Assembly (NCBI GenBank): GCA_023391695.1
Contig: JAEWAK010000034.1
Coordinates: 1 to 61,586 of the forward strand
From: Bacillota bacterium
Lineage (GTDB): Bacteria > Bacillota > Clostridia > Lachnospirales > Lachnospiraceae
DNA length: 61,586 bases
Reading direction: 5' to 3'
The translations under genes and the position numbers were made by a program. Shown here in pieces: positions 1-7,378 of this stretch. The notes below the pieces were generated by a model. That model did no database searches, was not told the origin of the DNA, and worked only from the letters and a program-made list of their open reading frames with translations. The stretch's first letter is position 1; the number at the start of each line of letters is the position of its first letter.

Positions 1-74
1 CAGAATTATCGGGATAGTTTGTATTAGCCGCAATAGTTTAATAAGTCCTAATTTATGTAAAATAATATCACGCC

Positions 75-122
75 AAGGCCCCACCAGGTTCAGACGGCAT
101 CTTTTTTATATACTCAAGGCAC
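75..122 (+). repeat. dispersed imperfect repeat, copy 1
   Basis: About 48 bp matching a second copy at 20053-20100. Shared core: GGCCCC, ACC, GG, then GGCATCTTTTTT, TAT, TCAA and GCA in the same order with the same spacing. Roughly three quarters of positions agree by eye. It lies in the otherwise featureless first 255 bp. Read on the minus strand both copies contain Lys-Lys-Met-Pro followed a few residues later by Gly-Gly, so the source could be the end of a coding sequence such as a transposase. Its nature is unknown. Confidence 0.45.
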
Positions 123-255
123 GTTGAGAGAGCATAGTTCTGATGACGAATTGTGGTGATAAGAAGAAATAAGATGGATTGTGCACAAATATGTTGTAAT
201 AACAGGGATTTGCGTATCTATGATGCGCGTGAATATAACAGGGAGATGATTAAGT

Positions 256-837
256 ATGTTAGGCATAGAGTCATATAATCCTAAATTTTATACAGAAACC
301 GGAGATATAGTTGCTGAGCTTAATGAAGCATTTCAGACATTAATAGGAAAAGTTATTTCTGAAGTATGGGTCGTGTATGACATAAATGAAAATAAATGGT
401 TTAAAGATTGTCCTGTCATACTAATAATTGACGGCATGCAAGTTGAGATAAGTGCATACAAGATAGATGAATTAGCAATAACATTTAATTCAATTAGCAT
501 GTCTGAAAAACTGAACTGGTATGATATGGATGATTTTAAGCTGGAATGGAGGAAAAATGCGTTCTCAGACATATTAGCAGTTTTAAACAAGAAGATCTGC
601 AATATAGAAATAATGGAGTATAATTTAGTTACAGAAATAACATACAGCAAAGATAATCCGAAAGAACAAGATAAAAAGATTTCTGCTTGGTTACTAAATG
701 GCATTGGTTTTGAGTTAGATGATGGATACTTCGCAGTATTCAACGGTTTAGATGAAAATAATATAAGCATAAAGCAAGACTTGAGCGAAAATATTAGAAC
801 ATTCAAAGTACTAAGGCATACTGCAGGACCAGGGTAA
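256..837 (+). CDS. hypothetical protein, 193 aa
   Basis: A complete reading frame starting at ATG 256 behind GGGAGATGATTAAGT (ribosome-binding site GGGAG, about 8 nt spacing). The product is acidic and soluble-looking, with no signal peptide, membrane segment or motif I recognise. Alternating hydrophobic and polar stretches suggest a compact alpha/beta cytoplasmic protein. It is AT-rich like the chromosomal background, unlike the GC-richer island that begins after 1.2 kb. It ends with HTAGPG just before a broken leucine-rich-repeat gene on the same strand. I cannot assign a function. An overlapping minus-strand frame at 333-890 is a shadow. Confidence 0.6.
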   Translation: MLGIESYNPKFYTETGDIVAELNEAFQTLIGKVISEVWVVYDINENKWFKDCPVILIIDGMQVEISAYKIDELAITFNSISMSEKLNWYDMDDFKLEWRKNAFSDILAVLNKKICNIEIMEYNLVTEITYSKDNPKEQDKKISAWLLNGIGFELDDGYFAVFNGLDENNISIKQDLSENIRTFKVLRHTAGPG

Positions 838-864
838 TAAAATAATACATTTTTAACGCCTGGT

Positions 865-1214
865 ATGTTAAGTGAAGACAGCACTAACAATAAATCAATA
901 AAAGGAACTGATTCAAATATTAGTCAGCAGGCAAATACGGATGATTTCACTTATGTCATACAAGATGACGATACTATAAAATTAACAAAATATCGTAAGA
1001 ATGAAAAAATCGTATCGGTTCCTGAATCAATTAACGGTTACATGGTATCCTCTATCGGAGATAACGCTTTTGAAAATATTACCATAAATAAATGGGGAGA
1101 AATATTGACAAACAGCCAGATAGTTAAAGTTATATTACCGGAAGGGATAAAATCGATAGGTGAAAATGCTTTTAATTATTGCACTGAATTAGAGCAAATT
1201 AATTTACCGGAGGG
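865..1214 (+). pseudogene. BspA-type leucine-rich-repeat protein fragment
   Basis: The frame encodes a TYVIQDDDTIKLTKY segment followed by LRR_5/BspA-type repeats (VSSIGDNAFENI, IVKVILPEGIKSIGENAFNY, INLPEG). In intact relatives these repeats run for hundreds of residues behind a signal peptide and form extracellular surface proteins. Here there is no signal peptide, only about two repeats are present, and similarity stops at 1210-1214. The frame then continues into the antisense of the esterase gene (to a chance stop at 1330-1332). I read this as a gene whose 3-prime part was lost when the GC-richer block at 1215 was joined. The upstream end (ATG at 865, weak ribosome-binding site) may also be truncated. 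A second LRR scrap lies at 24943-25053. Confidence 0.7.
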
Positions 1215-1967
1215 TCATAGACGACGTGGCAGAATACTGTTTACACATACCCATTGCAACGCCTTTTTAAAGCGCAGGCTGAGGTTGTCGGCATGGCCGC
1301 CGTCGTCCCAGATAATGGGGATGTCGTCATGAGGCAGTTGCTTCTTTAATAGGAGATGTGCCTGCTGCAGGTATTTAACTGAATTGCACAAAGGGGGAGG
1401 ATCACCGGCACCCTCGATGCGTCCGGACAGCAGCAGAACACGGACATCGGTTCTGCACGGCGTATTGTTTTGCATGAAATGAACAAAACCCGGATACCAT
1501 AGGGAACCGGATATACTGGCTACGCGTCCGAAACAATTCTGTCTGTATATCGCATACAGGGAAATCAGTCCGCCCAGTGACGCGCCTATTATACATGTAT
1601 CCAAAGGATCGGGTAAAGTGCGGTAAATGGTGTCAATATGAGATTTGAGGCCATTTGCAAGAAAATTAAGGTATCCATCTCCCAACCCGCCAAAATCCGG
1701 TAGACCGTTCATAATCGCCGGTGCGGACCAGGGCGTATAATCGTCGAGGCGATTCCCGGGAATCACACCCACGATGATATGCTCGCGGAAGATTACCGTT
1801 TTATTGCCGGCTGCGGTGTTAAGTATATCTTCCAGAACGGGAAGAAACCGGTCGCCGTCCTGCACATATATAACAGGATAACACGCATCCCCTTTCAGGT
1901 ATGATGCCGGAAGACATACATAATAATTCCTATCCTCGAAAACACCTCTGTGGATTGCAATACTCAA
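1215..1967 (-). CDS. alpha/beta-hydrolase esterase, PF00756 type (Fes/IroE-like)
   Basis: A 250-residue putative esterase of the family that includes enterochelin esterases and YbbA/IroE. The nucleophile elbow is GASLGG (Ser near residue 130). A conserved SISGSLWYPGF stretch follows, and the catalytic His lies in DDGGHADN near residue 226. No signal peptide is visible, so it is probably cytosolic. Start: TTG at 1967, chosen because GGAGG sits 8 nt upstream and no better ATG exists. It is divergent from the Fur-family gene and beside siderophore-uptake genes, so hydrolysis of an imported ferric siderophore is the likely role; this is inferred from context. The 3-prime end abuts the LRR fragment, so the last residues (LPRRL) may be altered by the junction. 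Confidence 0.75.
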   Translation of the reverse strand: MSIAIHRGVFEDRNYYVCLPASYLKGDACYPVIYVQDGDRFLPVLEDILNTAAGNKTVIFREHIIVGVIPGNRLDDYTPWSAPAIMNGLPDFGGLGDGYLNFLANGLKSHIDTIYRTLPDPLDTCIIGASLGGLISLYAIYRQNCFGRVASISGSLWYPGFVHFMQNNTPCRTDVRVLLLSGRIEGAGDPPPLCNSVKYLQQAHLLLKKQLPHDDIPIIWDDGGHADNLSLRFKKALQWVCVNSILPRRL

Positions 1968-2054
1968 ACCAAGCTACCTCCAATTCCATTACAAAAGTAA
2001 AATTTAATTTTAATAGTATCAGTTTTTGTTAATAATAACAGATCCTAATACAAA

Positions 2055-2075
2055 TTGTAATGAACATAATTACAA
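2055..2075. promoter_or_regulatory. operator-like dyad, site 1 (TTGTAAT-N7-ATTACAA)
   Basis: Perfect 7-bp inverted repeat TTGTAAT / ATTACAA separated by GAACATA. It lies in the 305-bp region between the esterase (minus) and the Fur-family gene (plus). The same 17-bp core in reverse complement recurs at 3803-3823 upstream of the siderophore-binding-protein gene. A repeated dyad beside iron-uptake genes next to a Fur-family and an AraC regulator is most likely a binding site for one of them. It does not match the classical GATAATGATAATCATTATC Fur box closely, so the AraC protein is an equal candidate. Nothing else is recognisable between 1968 and 2272. Confidence 0.55.
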
Positions 2076-2272
2076 CCGGCATGGATTTTTGCCGGGATGC
2101 GTCAGCTTTTTTATGTTGAAACAGCGTGGAACTTGTACCGGTAATGTTTACAACAGCTACAACAGCGTCTTGCAAAAAGCCTGGAACACAGTTATACTGA
2201 AATTGGATTTCAATAAGTTTTCAAAATGAACCATGTGGGTCTCTTTGGCGAAAGGAATTTGGTGAGAGCGAA

Positions 2273-2746
2273 ATGGAAGTAATGTTAGGAACAGCGGATT
2301 TAAAGCAGCAATTTCATGATCATGGGTACCGGTATACGCAGCAGCGCCAGAAAGTGGCGGATTTTCTTTGGAAGCACAGGGATAAGCACATAACGACCGG
2401 AGAAGCCTATACGCTTTTGCATAAATCCGAACCGGGTATAGGCAAAGCTACGGTACACCGAATGTACCATCTTTTGATGGAGTTGGGCTTTGCCCGGCGG
2501 ATTGAAATTGGCGATGGCCTTTTCCGCTACGAAATATGCAGCCGGAACAATGAAACCCATACACATCATCATCTGATTTGTTCCGAGTGCGGCCTGGTGC
2601 AGGACATGCAGGAAGATATGCTGGAAGAAATGGAGCACCGGGTGGGTGAAAAGTATGGTTTTACAGTGGAGGATCACAGAGTGCAGTTCTTTGGCCTGTG
2701 TAAAAGCTGCAAAAACAAAGAGAAAACAGAGAACCAGGAACTATAA
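2273..2746 (+). CDS. Fur-family metal-dependent transcriptional regulator
   Basis: A 157-residue protein with the full Fur fold. An N-terminal winged helix (RYTQQRQKVADFLWKHRDKH and KATVHRMYHLLMELG) is followed by the metal-binding dimerisation part with ETHTHHHLICSECGLV and a second CxxC (CKSCK) near the end, which form the structural zinc site. It could be Fur, Zur or PerR. The iron-uptake neighbourhood favours Fur, and the sequence alone does not decide. Start: ATG at 2273 with GGTGAG 6 nt upstream; a second ATG at 2282 is possible. The AraC gene follows almost immediately, so the two are probably co-transcribed. The dyad at 2055-2075 lies upstream. Confidence 0.88.
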   Translation: MEVMLGTADLKQQFHDHGYRYTQQRQKVADFLWKHRDKHITTGEAYTLLHKSEPGIGKATVHRMYHLLMELGFARRIEIGDGLFRYEICSRNNETHTHHHLICSECGLVQDMQEDMLEEMEHRVGEKYGFTVEDHRVQFFGLCKSCKNKEKTENQEL

Positions 2747-2775
2747 AGGTGAACAGTTTCAGGAAGGAGTCATCA

Positions 2776-3612
2776 TTGGGAATCACTATTAATCAACTCG
2801 TGGATTATTACGCACAGGCACCCATATCGTTTTATAATATTTTTGCGCCCACCGTACCACCCGGAAGCAAACACATGAACTGGAGAACCAACAAGGCAGG
2901 CGCCGGCCTTGTTTTCCCCATTGCCGGCAGTTCCCGTTATACCGTTAACGGTATCCCCTATGTTCTGGAACCCGGCGTGGTTCTTCATACCGGGCCGGAT
3001 ATGGAGATATCCAAGGAAGTGATCGGCGATAAATATTGGCGGTATGCCTTAATTCATTATCAGATATCCAATGCAGAGATATCCCGGTATCCGCTTTTTA
3101 ATGAGAATTTTCTCATTTCTACAGGGATCAATACCAGAATTGCCGACCTCACCGGTCAGCTCCGTCAAAGCTATGCCACGCCAAGCAGCCTGTCGGTAAT
3201 TAAGTCGAAGGTTTTATACATGAACCTGGTGGAAGAAATGGTTGTTTCGGCAAAAAGGCAGCTTCATGACGACAATACCGAATTGATGGTACAGGCTTTA
3301 GAGTACATACGCCAAAATTATGCCGATCCCATTTCCATCGCGAAAATAGCTTCGCTGTTTGGATTGGAAAGGCGACGTTTTGCCTATTTGTTTGAAAAGC
3401 ACACAGGCATGAGTCCGAGAAGTTATCTGACCGAGTGCCGCATACGCCGGTCGAAAGAGCTGTTGAGAACCTGCGAATGTTCCATAACGCAGATAGCTGA
3501 GTGCGTGGGATATACGGACAGCTTCTATTTCAGCAGGCTTTTCAAGCGGCAAACCGGCGTATCTCCCACAGAATTCCGTGATCGGACCGGGGAAAGCCCG
3601 TGGCAGATTTAA
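2776..3612 (+). CDS. AraC-family transcriptional regulator (siderophore cluster)
   Basis: About 278 residues: an N-terminal cupin-like sensor (YTVNGIPYVLEPGVVLHTGP) and a C-terminal double helix-turn-helix (ISIAKIASLFGLERRRFAYLF and ITQIAECVGYTDSFYFSRLFK, ending with the family GVSPTEFR). Start choice: a GTG at 2749 overlaps no good ribosome-binding site, whereas TTG at 2776 has AGGAAGGAG 6 nt upstream, so I prefer TTG 2776. AraC regulators in siderophore clusters (YbtA, Btr types) often bind the ferri-siderophore and activate uptake genes. That role is inferred here from position, directly ahead of the binding-protein and permease genes. Its possible operator is the dyad seen at 2055-2075 and 3803-3823. 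Confidence 0.85.
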   Translation: MGITINQLVDYYAQAPISFYNIFAPTVPPGSKHMNWRTNKAGAGLVFPIAGSSRYTVNGIPYVLEPGVVLHTGPDMEISKEVIGDKYWRYALIHYQISNAEISRYPLFNENFLISTGINTRIADLTGQLRQSYATPSSLSVIKSKVLYMNLVEEMVVSAKRQLHDDNTELMVQALEYIRQNYADPISIAKIASLFGLERRRFAYLFEKHTGMSPRSYLTECRIRRSKELLRTCECSITQIAECVGYTDSFYFSRLFKRQTGVSPTEFRDRTGESPWQI

Positions 3613-3802
3613 AGCAGCGCGGCAACCGGCTTGGGAAGTATTAAGTGCAAGCGCCCATATGCTTTGCGGATGCCTTTACGGCCGGGATATTGTCCGGAAA
3701 CATAGCGTCCCTGCTGTGCAGAAGCCTGTTTATGAGTCTGCCGGGAATAAGCTTGGGGCAGATTCCCACTCCCGCCGGGGCGCCCGCAAAAGTCCAGACA
3801 AA
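3613..3802. other. intergenic stretch with possible coding remnant
   Basis: About 190 bp between the AraC gene and the operator at 3803. It is GC-rich, and an open frame in phase with GTG 3645 reads like degraded protein (SLPGISLGQIPTPAGAP). I do not recognise a family. No terminator or promoter is clear. Confidence 0.3.
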
Positions 3803-3823
3803 TTGTAATTATGTTCATTCCAA
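3803..3823. promoter_or_regulatory. operator-like dyad, site 2 (TTGTAAT-N7-ATTCCAA)
   Basis: Inverted repeat TTGTAAT-TATGTTC-ATTCCAA with one mismatch between arms. Its first 17 bp are the exact reverse complement of the core of site 1 at 2055-2075. It lies about 90 bp upstream of the start of the siderophore-binding lipoprotein gene, where an activator or iron repressor of the uptake operon would bind. Confidence 0.55.
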
Positions 3824-3910
3824 TCAGCGATACGTTTTGTTATACTGGCATTTGATGAAACTGAATTTCATTATCGATTGGTCATTTCAAACAAAACGGA
3901 GGAATATACA

Positions 3911-4972
3911 ATGAAAAGAATTATAGGACTGGTTGCTTCGCTCGCGCTTCTGACGGGCGTACTGGCCGGATGCACTGAAAAGACTGCGGACAATATGACA
4001 TCCGTGCCGGAAGGCACCCCTTCGGCAGCACAGACGAGTACGCCGGAGGCAACCGGTGAAACGGATACACCGGAGGCAACCAATGAAATCAATGCGGAAG
4101 AAGCGGCGTGGCCGAGAACAATTAAAGACGCTTTAGGCAATCAGATCACCCTGGAGGCAAAACCCGAACGGGTCGCAGTCATGGATTTTGGCTTTATGGA
4201 AACTATGTTCGCACTGGGTATCCAGCCCATCGCGTCTACCTATGCCGAACGGTCTTTATACGGTTTCGGAACGCTGCAGCCTTATGCCGCAGACGCGCAA
4301 ATTGAGGAATTGGGGGAGGCAAAGGCTCCCAATCTTGAAAAGCTGGTGGAGTTAGCTCCTGACCTTATATTTCAGACTGCCGAGGAGGAGCATATGGATA
4401 TGGAGTTATATGAGGCGATTGCACAAATAGCTACAGTGGTGACGTTTGACAGTGCTGATTGGAAAGAACAGTTGAGAGCTTTTGCCGAGTGTCTTGGTGA
4501 GGAGGAAAGAGCGGAGGCCTATATCTCGGATATCGAAGTGCTGATTACCGAGTCAAGGGAAAAACTGTCCGGATACAATGATAAAACAGTAGCGTTATTG
4601 TTTGAGCGCAGCAGTGATATAGGTAATTTTTTTGTCACGGGCTCTACGGAAAACCCTGTGTGGTTCGACAAAGAGAACGGCCTTGGGCTGACCTCTCCGG
4701 ACGGTTATCCTGAAATCGGGGAACTCATTTCTCTGGAGGGTGTCGCGGCATGGAATCCGGATTATATCTTTTTGTTCGGTTCATTAGGGTCGGAAGCGAA
4801 CGGGTACCAGCAAAGCTATCTGTCCGAAGAAACACAGTCTTCTTCCGTATGGCAGTCGTTAAGTGCCGTGAAAAACGGACAGGTCTATTACCTTGACGCG
4901 GCGGCGAGGGCAGCCGGACCCTTAAGTATCAAGCTTGGAATTGAAACTATCGTTGCAAGCATGACTGAGTAA
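3911..4972 (+). CDS. iron-siderophore ABC transporter substrate-binding lipoprotein
   Basis: A 353-residue PF01497-type periplasmic-binding protein. It has a lipoprotein signal with lipobox LAGC (Cys near residue 21), a Thr/Glu-rich linker, then the binding domain starting AWPRTIKDALGNQITLEAKPERVAVMDFGFMETMFALGI. The sequence ends in VYYLDAAARAAGPLSIKLGIETI. It would be anchored outside the membrane and hand ferric siderophore to the two FecCD permeases downstream. Start: ATG 3911 with GGAGG 8 nt upstream; an in-frame ATG at 3878 lacks a ribosome-binding site and would bury the signal peptide. Likely controlled through the dyad at 3803. The matching ATPase gene is broken (7143-7220). Confidence 0.9.
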   Translation: MKRIIGLVASLALLTGVLAGCTEKTADNMTSVPEGTPSAAQTSTPEATGETDTPEATNEINAEEAAWPRTIKDALGNQITLEAKPERVAVMDFGFMETMFALGIQPIASTYAERSLYGFGTLQPYAADAQIEELGEAKAPNLEKLVELAPDLIFQTAEEEHMDMELYEAIAQIATVVTFDSADWKEQLRAFAECLGEEERAEAYISDIEVLITESREKLSGYNDKTVALLFERSSDIGNFFVTGSTENPVWFDKENGLGLTSPDGYPEIGELISLEGVAAWNPDYIFLFGSLGSEANGYQQSYLSEETQSSSVWQSLSAVKNGQVYYLDAAARAAGPLSIKLGIETIVASMTE

Positions 4973-5039
4973 GGCTTTACTGCCCTGGCAATAAGAATTC
5001 AACGGTCTGGTACATAACAGTGAGGAGATATACACATCA

Positions 5040-6083
5040 ATGGTTCGCTCAAAAGCTCCGGCAAAGCCGGTTCAAATAAAAAACAAAAGCCGCGCGTGGG
5101 CGGCGTGGCTGATCATCGTCGGCGGCACAGTGCTGTTGGCGGTGATAATGGCGTTTTCCATTACCAAGGGAGCGGCGGAAATTCCGCTGACCTCAGTATG
5201 GGACGCCTTGTTCCATTTCAATGCGGAGGATACGCAGCACTTGATCGTTGTCGATTTGCGCCTGCCCCGTGTGTTGGCGAGCGCGCTTGTGGGCGCGTCT
5301 TTTGCAGTGGCGGGGGCTGTAATGCAGGGCACGACCCGAAATCCCATGGCTGATTCCGGGCTGATGGGCCTCAACGCCGGGGCGGGTTTTGCGCTTTCCA
5401 TCTGTTTTGCGTTCTTTCCCGGGCTTTCATACATGAAAACCATCCTGTTTTCCTTTATAGGAGCGGCGATAGGCGCGGGACTTACGCAAGGCATCGCTTC
5501 CCTGCGGCGCGGAGGGGCGACCCCTATGCGGCTGGTGCTGGCGGGCACGGTGGTCAGCGCACTGTTGGCAGCGCTTAGTCAGTGCATAGCCCTGTATTAC
5601 GATGTTGCCCAGGACATCATGTTCTGGACGGCGGGCGGCGTAGCAGGCTCCAACTGGGCACAAATCAGGATTATGACTCCGTGGATTGCAGTCGCCGTCT
5701 TGGGCGCAGTCGTTCTTTCCCGTTCCATTTCCGTCATGAGCCTGGGCGAGGATGTGGCGAAAGGATTAGGACTGAACACCATACTCGTCAAGCTTCTTTG
5801 CTCCGTCGTTATCCTGATGCTGGCCGGTGCTTCCGTGGCGGTGGTCGGTGCGGTGGGTTTTGTGGGGCTGGTCGTACCACATTTGGCGCGGTTCCTGGTG
5901 GGCATGGATTATCTCTGGATCATCCCTTCCTCCGCGGTGTTGGGAAGCCTTTTGGTGGTATTGGCCGATTTGGGCGCGAGAATGCTCAATCCGCCTTTTG
6001 AGACGCCGATCGGCGCGCTCATCGCCCTGATCGGTGTCCCCTTCTTCCTGTACCTGGCCCGCAAGGAAAGGAGGGCACTGTGA
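5040..6083 (+). CDS. FecCD-family iron-siderophore ABC permease 1
   Basis: A 347-residue, strongly hydrophobic polytopic protein with the family signatures LRLPRVLASALVGASFAVAG, QGTTRNPMADSGLMGLNAGA and VGFVGLVVPHLARFLVG. It forms one half of the membrane channel with the next gene. The ribosome-binding site GAGGAG lies 12 nt before ATG 5040, slightly long. The coding sequence is clearly GC-richer than the flanking chromosome, which fits horizontal acquisition. It overlaps the next gene by one base (TGATG). Confidence 0.9.
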   Translation: MVRSKAPAKPVQIKNKSRAWAAWLIIVGGTVLLAVIMAFSITKGAAEIPLTSVWDALFHFNAEDTQHLIVVDLRLPRVLASALVGASFAVAGAVMQGTTRNPMADSGLMGLNAGAGFALSICFAFFPGLSYMKTILFSFIGAAIGAGLTQGIASLRRGGATPMRLVLAGTVVSALLAALSQCIALYYDVAQDIMFWTAGGVAGSNWAQIRIMTPWIAVAVLGAVVLSRSISVMSLGEDVAKGLGLNTILVKLLCSVVILMLAGASVAVVGAVGFVGLVVPHLARFLVGMDYLWIIPSSAVLGSLLVVLADLGARMLNPPFETPIGALIALIGVPFFLYLARKERRAL

Positions 6084-7120
6084 TGAACGCGCAACAGAAG
6101 AAAAACGTAGGATTTAAACGTAAAATTGCGGTAAGGAATACTGTTATTGTACTTATTTTTTTGGTACTGCTCATATTGTCGTTCATCGTCAGTATGAACA
6201 CCGGCTACACGAAGCTCTCTCCCCTCGATACGCTGCGTACGCTGTTCGGCGGCGGCAGTGAGAAGGAGAACCTGATCCTGTTTAAAATCCGGCTGCCCCG
6301 CATAGTGGTGTCCATTCTTGTGGGCGCGGGGCTGGCGCTTTCCGGCTGTATCATCCAGGGCGTGTCCCGCAACGCTTTGGCAGACCCCGGTCTTTTAGGC
6401 ATCAACGCCGGAGCGGGACTGACGGTTATTTTATTCGTACTGTTTTTCGGCTCACAGTCCACCCTATCGGTTTTTACTCTGCCGTTTCTGGCTCTTATAG
6501 GCGCGGGAATCACTGCGGTTCTGATTTACGCGCTGTCTTACAAGCGGCAGACCGGCATCACTCCGATTAGATTGATTTTAACCGGGGTGGCGGTGCAAGC
6601 GGGTATTTCCGCATTGACCACGGTACTGGTTGTCAAGCTGGATGATACGCAGTTTGACTTCGTAGCCACCTGGCAGGCTGGCAGCATCTGGGGCTCCAAC
6701 TGGAAGTTCGTGTTGGCGCTGCTGCCCTGGCTCCTGCTGCTTATCCCCCATGTGTTGTCCAAGGCCCGCGTACTGGATGTGCTGAACCTGGGGGATGACA
6801 TCGCCTATGGTTTGGGTGCTTCCGTGGAAAAGGAACGCCGCGGCCTTCTGGCGGCTGCCGTCGGTCTGGCGGCCGCCTGTGTGGCAGTCAGCGGCAGCAT
6901 CAGCTTCGTGGGGCTTCTCGCGCCTCATCTGGCGCGGCGGCTGGTGGGGCCGCGGCATCGGGTTTTGCTGCCCGCCTGCGCGCTGGCAGGGGCGGTGCTG
7001 GTGTCCGTTTCGGATACGATCGCGCGGGTGATCGTCCAGCCCTTTGAAATTCCCACCGGTATTATGGTTGCGATTGTGGGCGCGCCGTACTTTTTGTATC
7101 TGCTCGCCAGGAGCGAATAA
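6083..7120 (+). CDS. FecCD-family iron-siderophore ABC permease 2
   Basis: A 345-residue FecCD permease, partner of the preceding protein. Signatures: IRLPRIVVSILVGAGLALSG, QGVSRNALADPGLLGINAGA, SFVGLLAPHLARRLVGP. About ten membrane helices are expected. ATG 6083 overlaps the TGA of the previous gene; a GTG at 6080 is also in frame, and GGAGGG lies at the right distance for either. High GC and dense codon bias match permease 1. Directly downstream, 22 bp away, is the start of the ATPase gene, which is truncated, so this transporter has no dedicated intact energy subunit in the window. Confidence 0.9.
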   Translation: MNAQQKKNVGFKRKIAVRNTVIVLIFLVLLILSFIVSMNTGYTKLSPLDTLRTLFGGGSEKENLILFKIRLPRIVVSILVGAGLALSGCIIQGVSRNALADPGLLGINAGAGLTVILFVLFFGSQSTLSVFTLPFLALIGAGITAVLIYALSYKRQTGITPIRLILTGVAVQAGISALTTVLVVKLDDTQFDFVATWQAGSIWGSNWKFVLALLPWLLLLIPHVLSKARVLDVLNLGDDIAYGLGASVEKERRGLLAAAVGLAAACVAVSGSISFVGLLAPHLARRLVGPRHRVLLPACALAGAVLVSVSDTIARVIVQPFEIPTGIMVAIVGAPYFLYLLARSE

Positions 7121-7142
7121 TAAACAAAGGCAGGATGGAATT

Positions 7143-7220
7143 ATGAACAGCATTGCAGCTGAAAATCTGGCGGTTGCTTACGAGGATAACCGCGTAGTAG
7201 ACGGGTTGTATCTATCATAG
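7143..7220 (+). pseudogene. FecE-type siderophore ABC ATPase, N-terminal stub
   Basis: ATG 7143 opens 25 codons, MNSIAAENLAVAYEDNRVVD followed by GLYLS and a stop. This is the usual first beta-strand of a FecE/FhuC ATPase (ENL.V.Y...VVDGL.L). The Walker A region expected about 12 residues later is missing. Sequence from about 7207 onward instead matches the antisense of an IS256-type transposase end. The ATPase of this operon is therefore lost, unless supplied elsewhere in the genome. Confidence 0.8.
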
Positions 7221-7347
7221 CCTGGCAGAGCATTTTAAAATTTTTAAATAAGGCTTCGTTTGCAGAGAAGATGGTTTTTGACTTTATAACCTTCTTGAAC
7301 TGACGGTTGAAGTTCTCATTCGGATTGGTTGTATATATGATAAATAC
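7207..7347 (-). pseudogene. IS256-family transposase C-terminal remnant
   Basis: On the minus strand the frame reads IYTTNPNENFNRQFKKVIKS, then KTIFSANEALFKNFKMLCQA and MIDT. This is the well-known C-terminal block of IS256/MuDR-type transposases (IYTTN.IE.FNR..RK..K.K..FP...). Only about 47 residues remain, with neither catalytic domain nor terminal inverted repeats. It sits at the breakpoint of the FecE-type gene and next to the 3-prime end of the convergent ABC exporter gene (stop at 7379). It probably marks an IS-mediated deletion that removed most of the ATPase gene. Confidence 0.8.
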
Positions 7348-7378
7348 TTTTTTTAGTCATGAGATTTCTTTGGGGCAG

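Noticed and set aside
2026..2229. Plus-strand 67-codon frame upstream of the Fur-family gene
   Set aside because: It has no ribosome-binding site, covers the operator dyad, and has non-coding composition.
3645..3914. Plus-strand 89-codon frame
   Set aside because: It runs through the operator and into the lipoprotein start; at most the first third is a coding relic.
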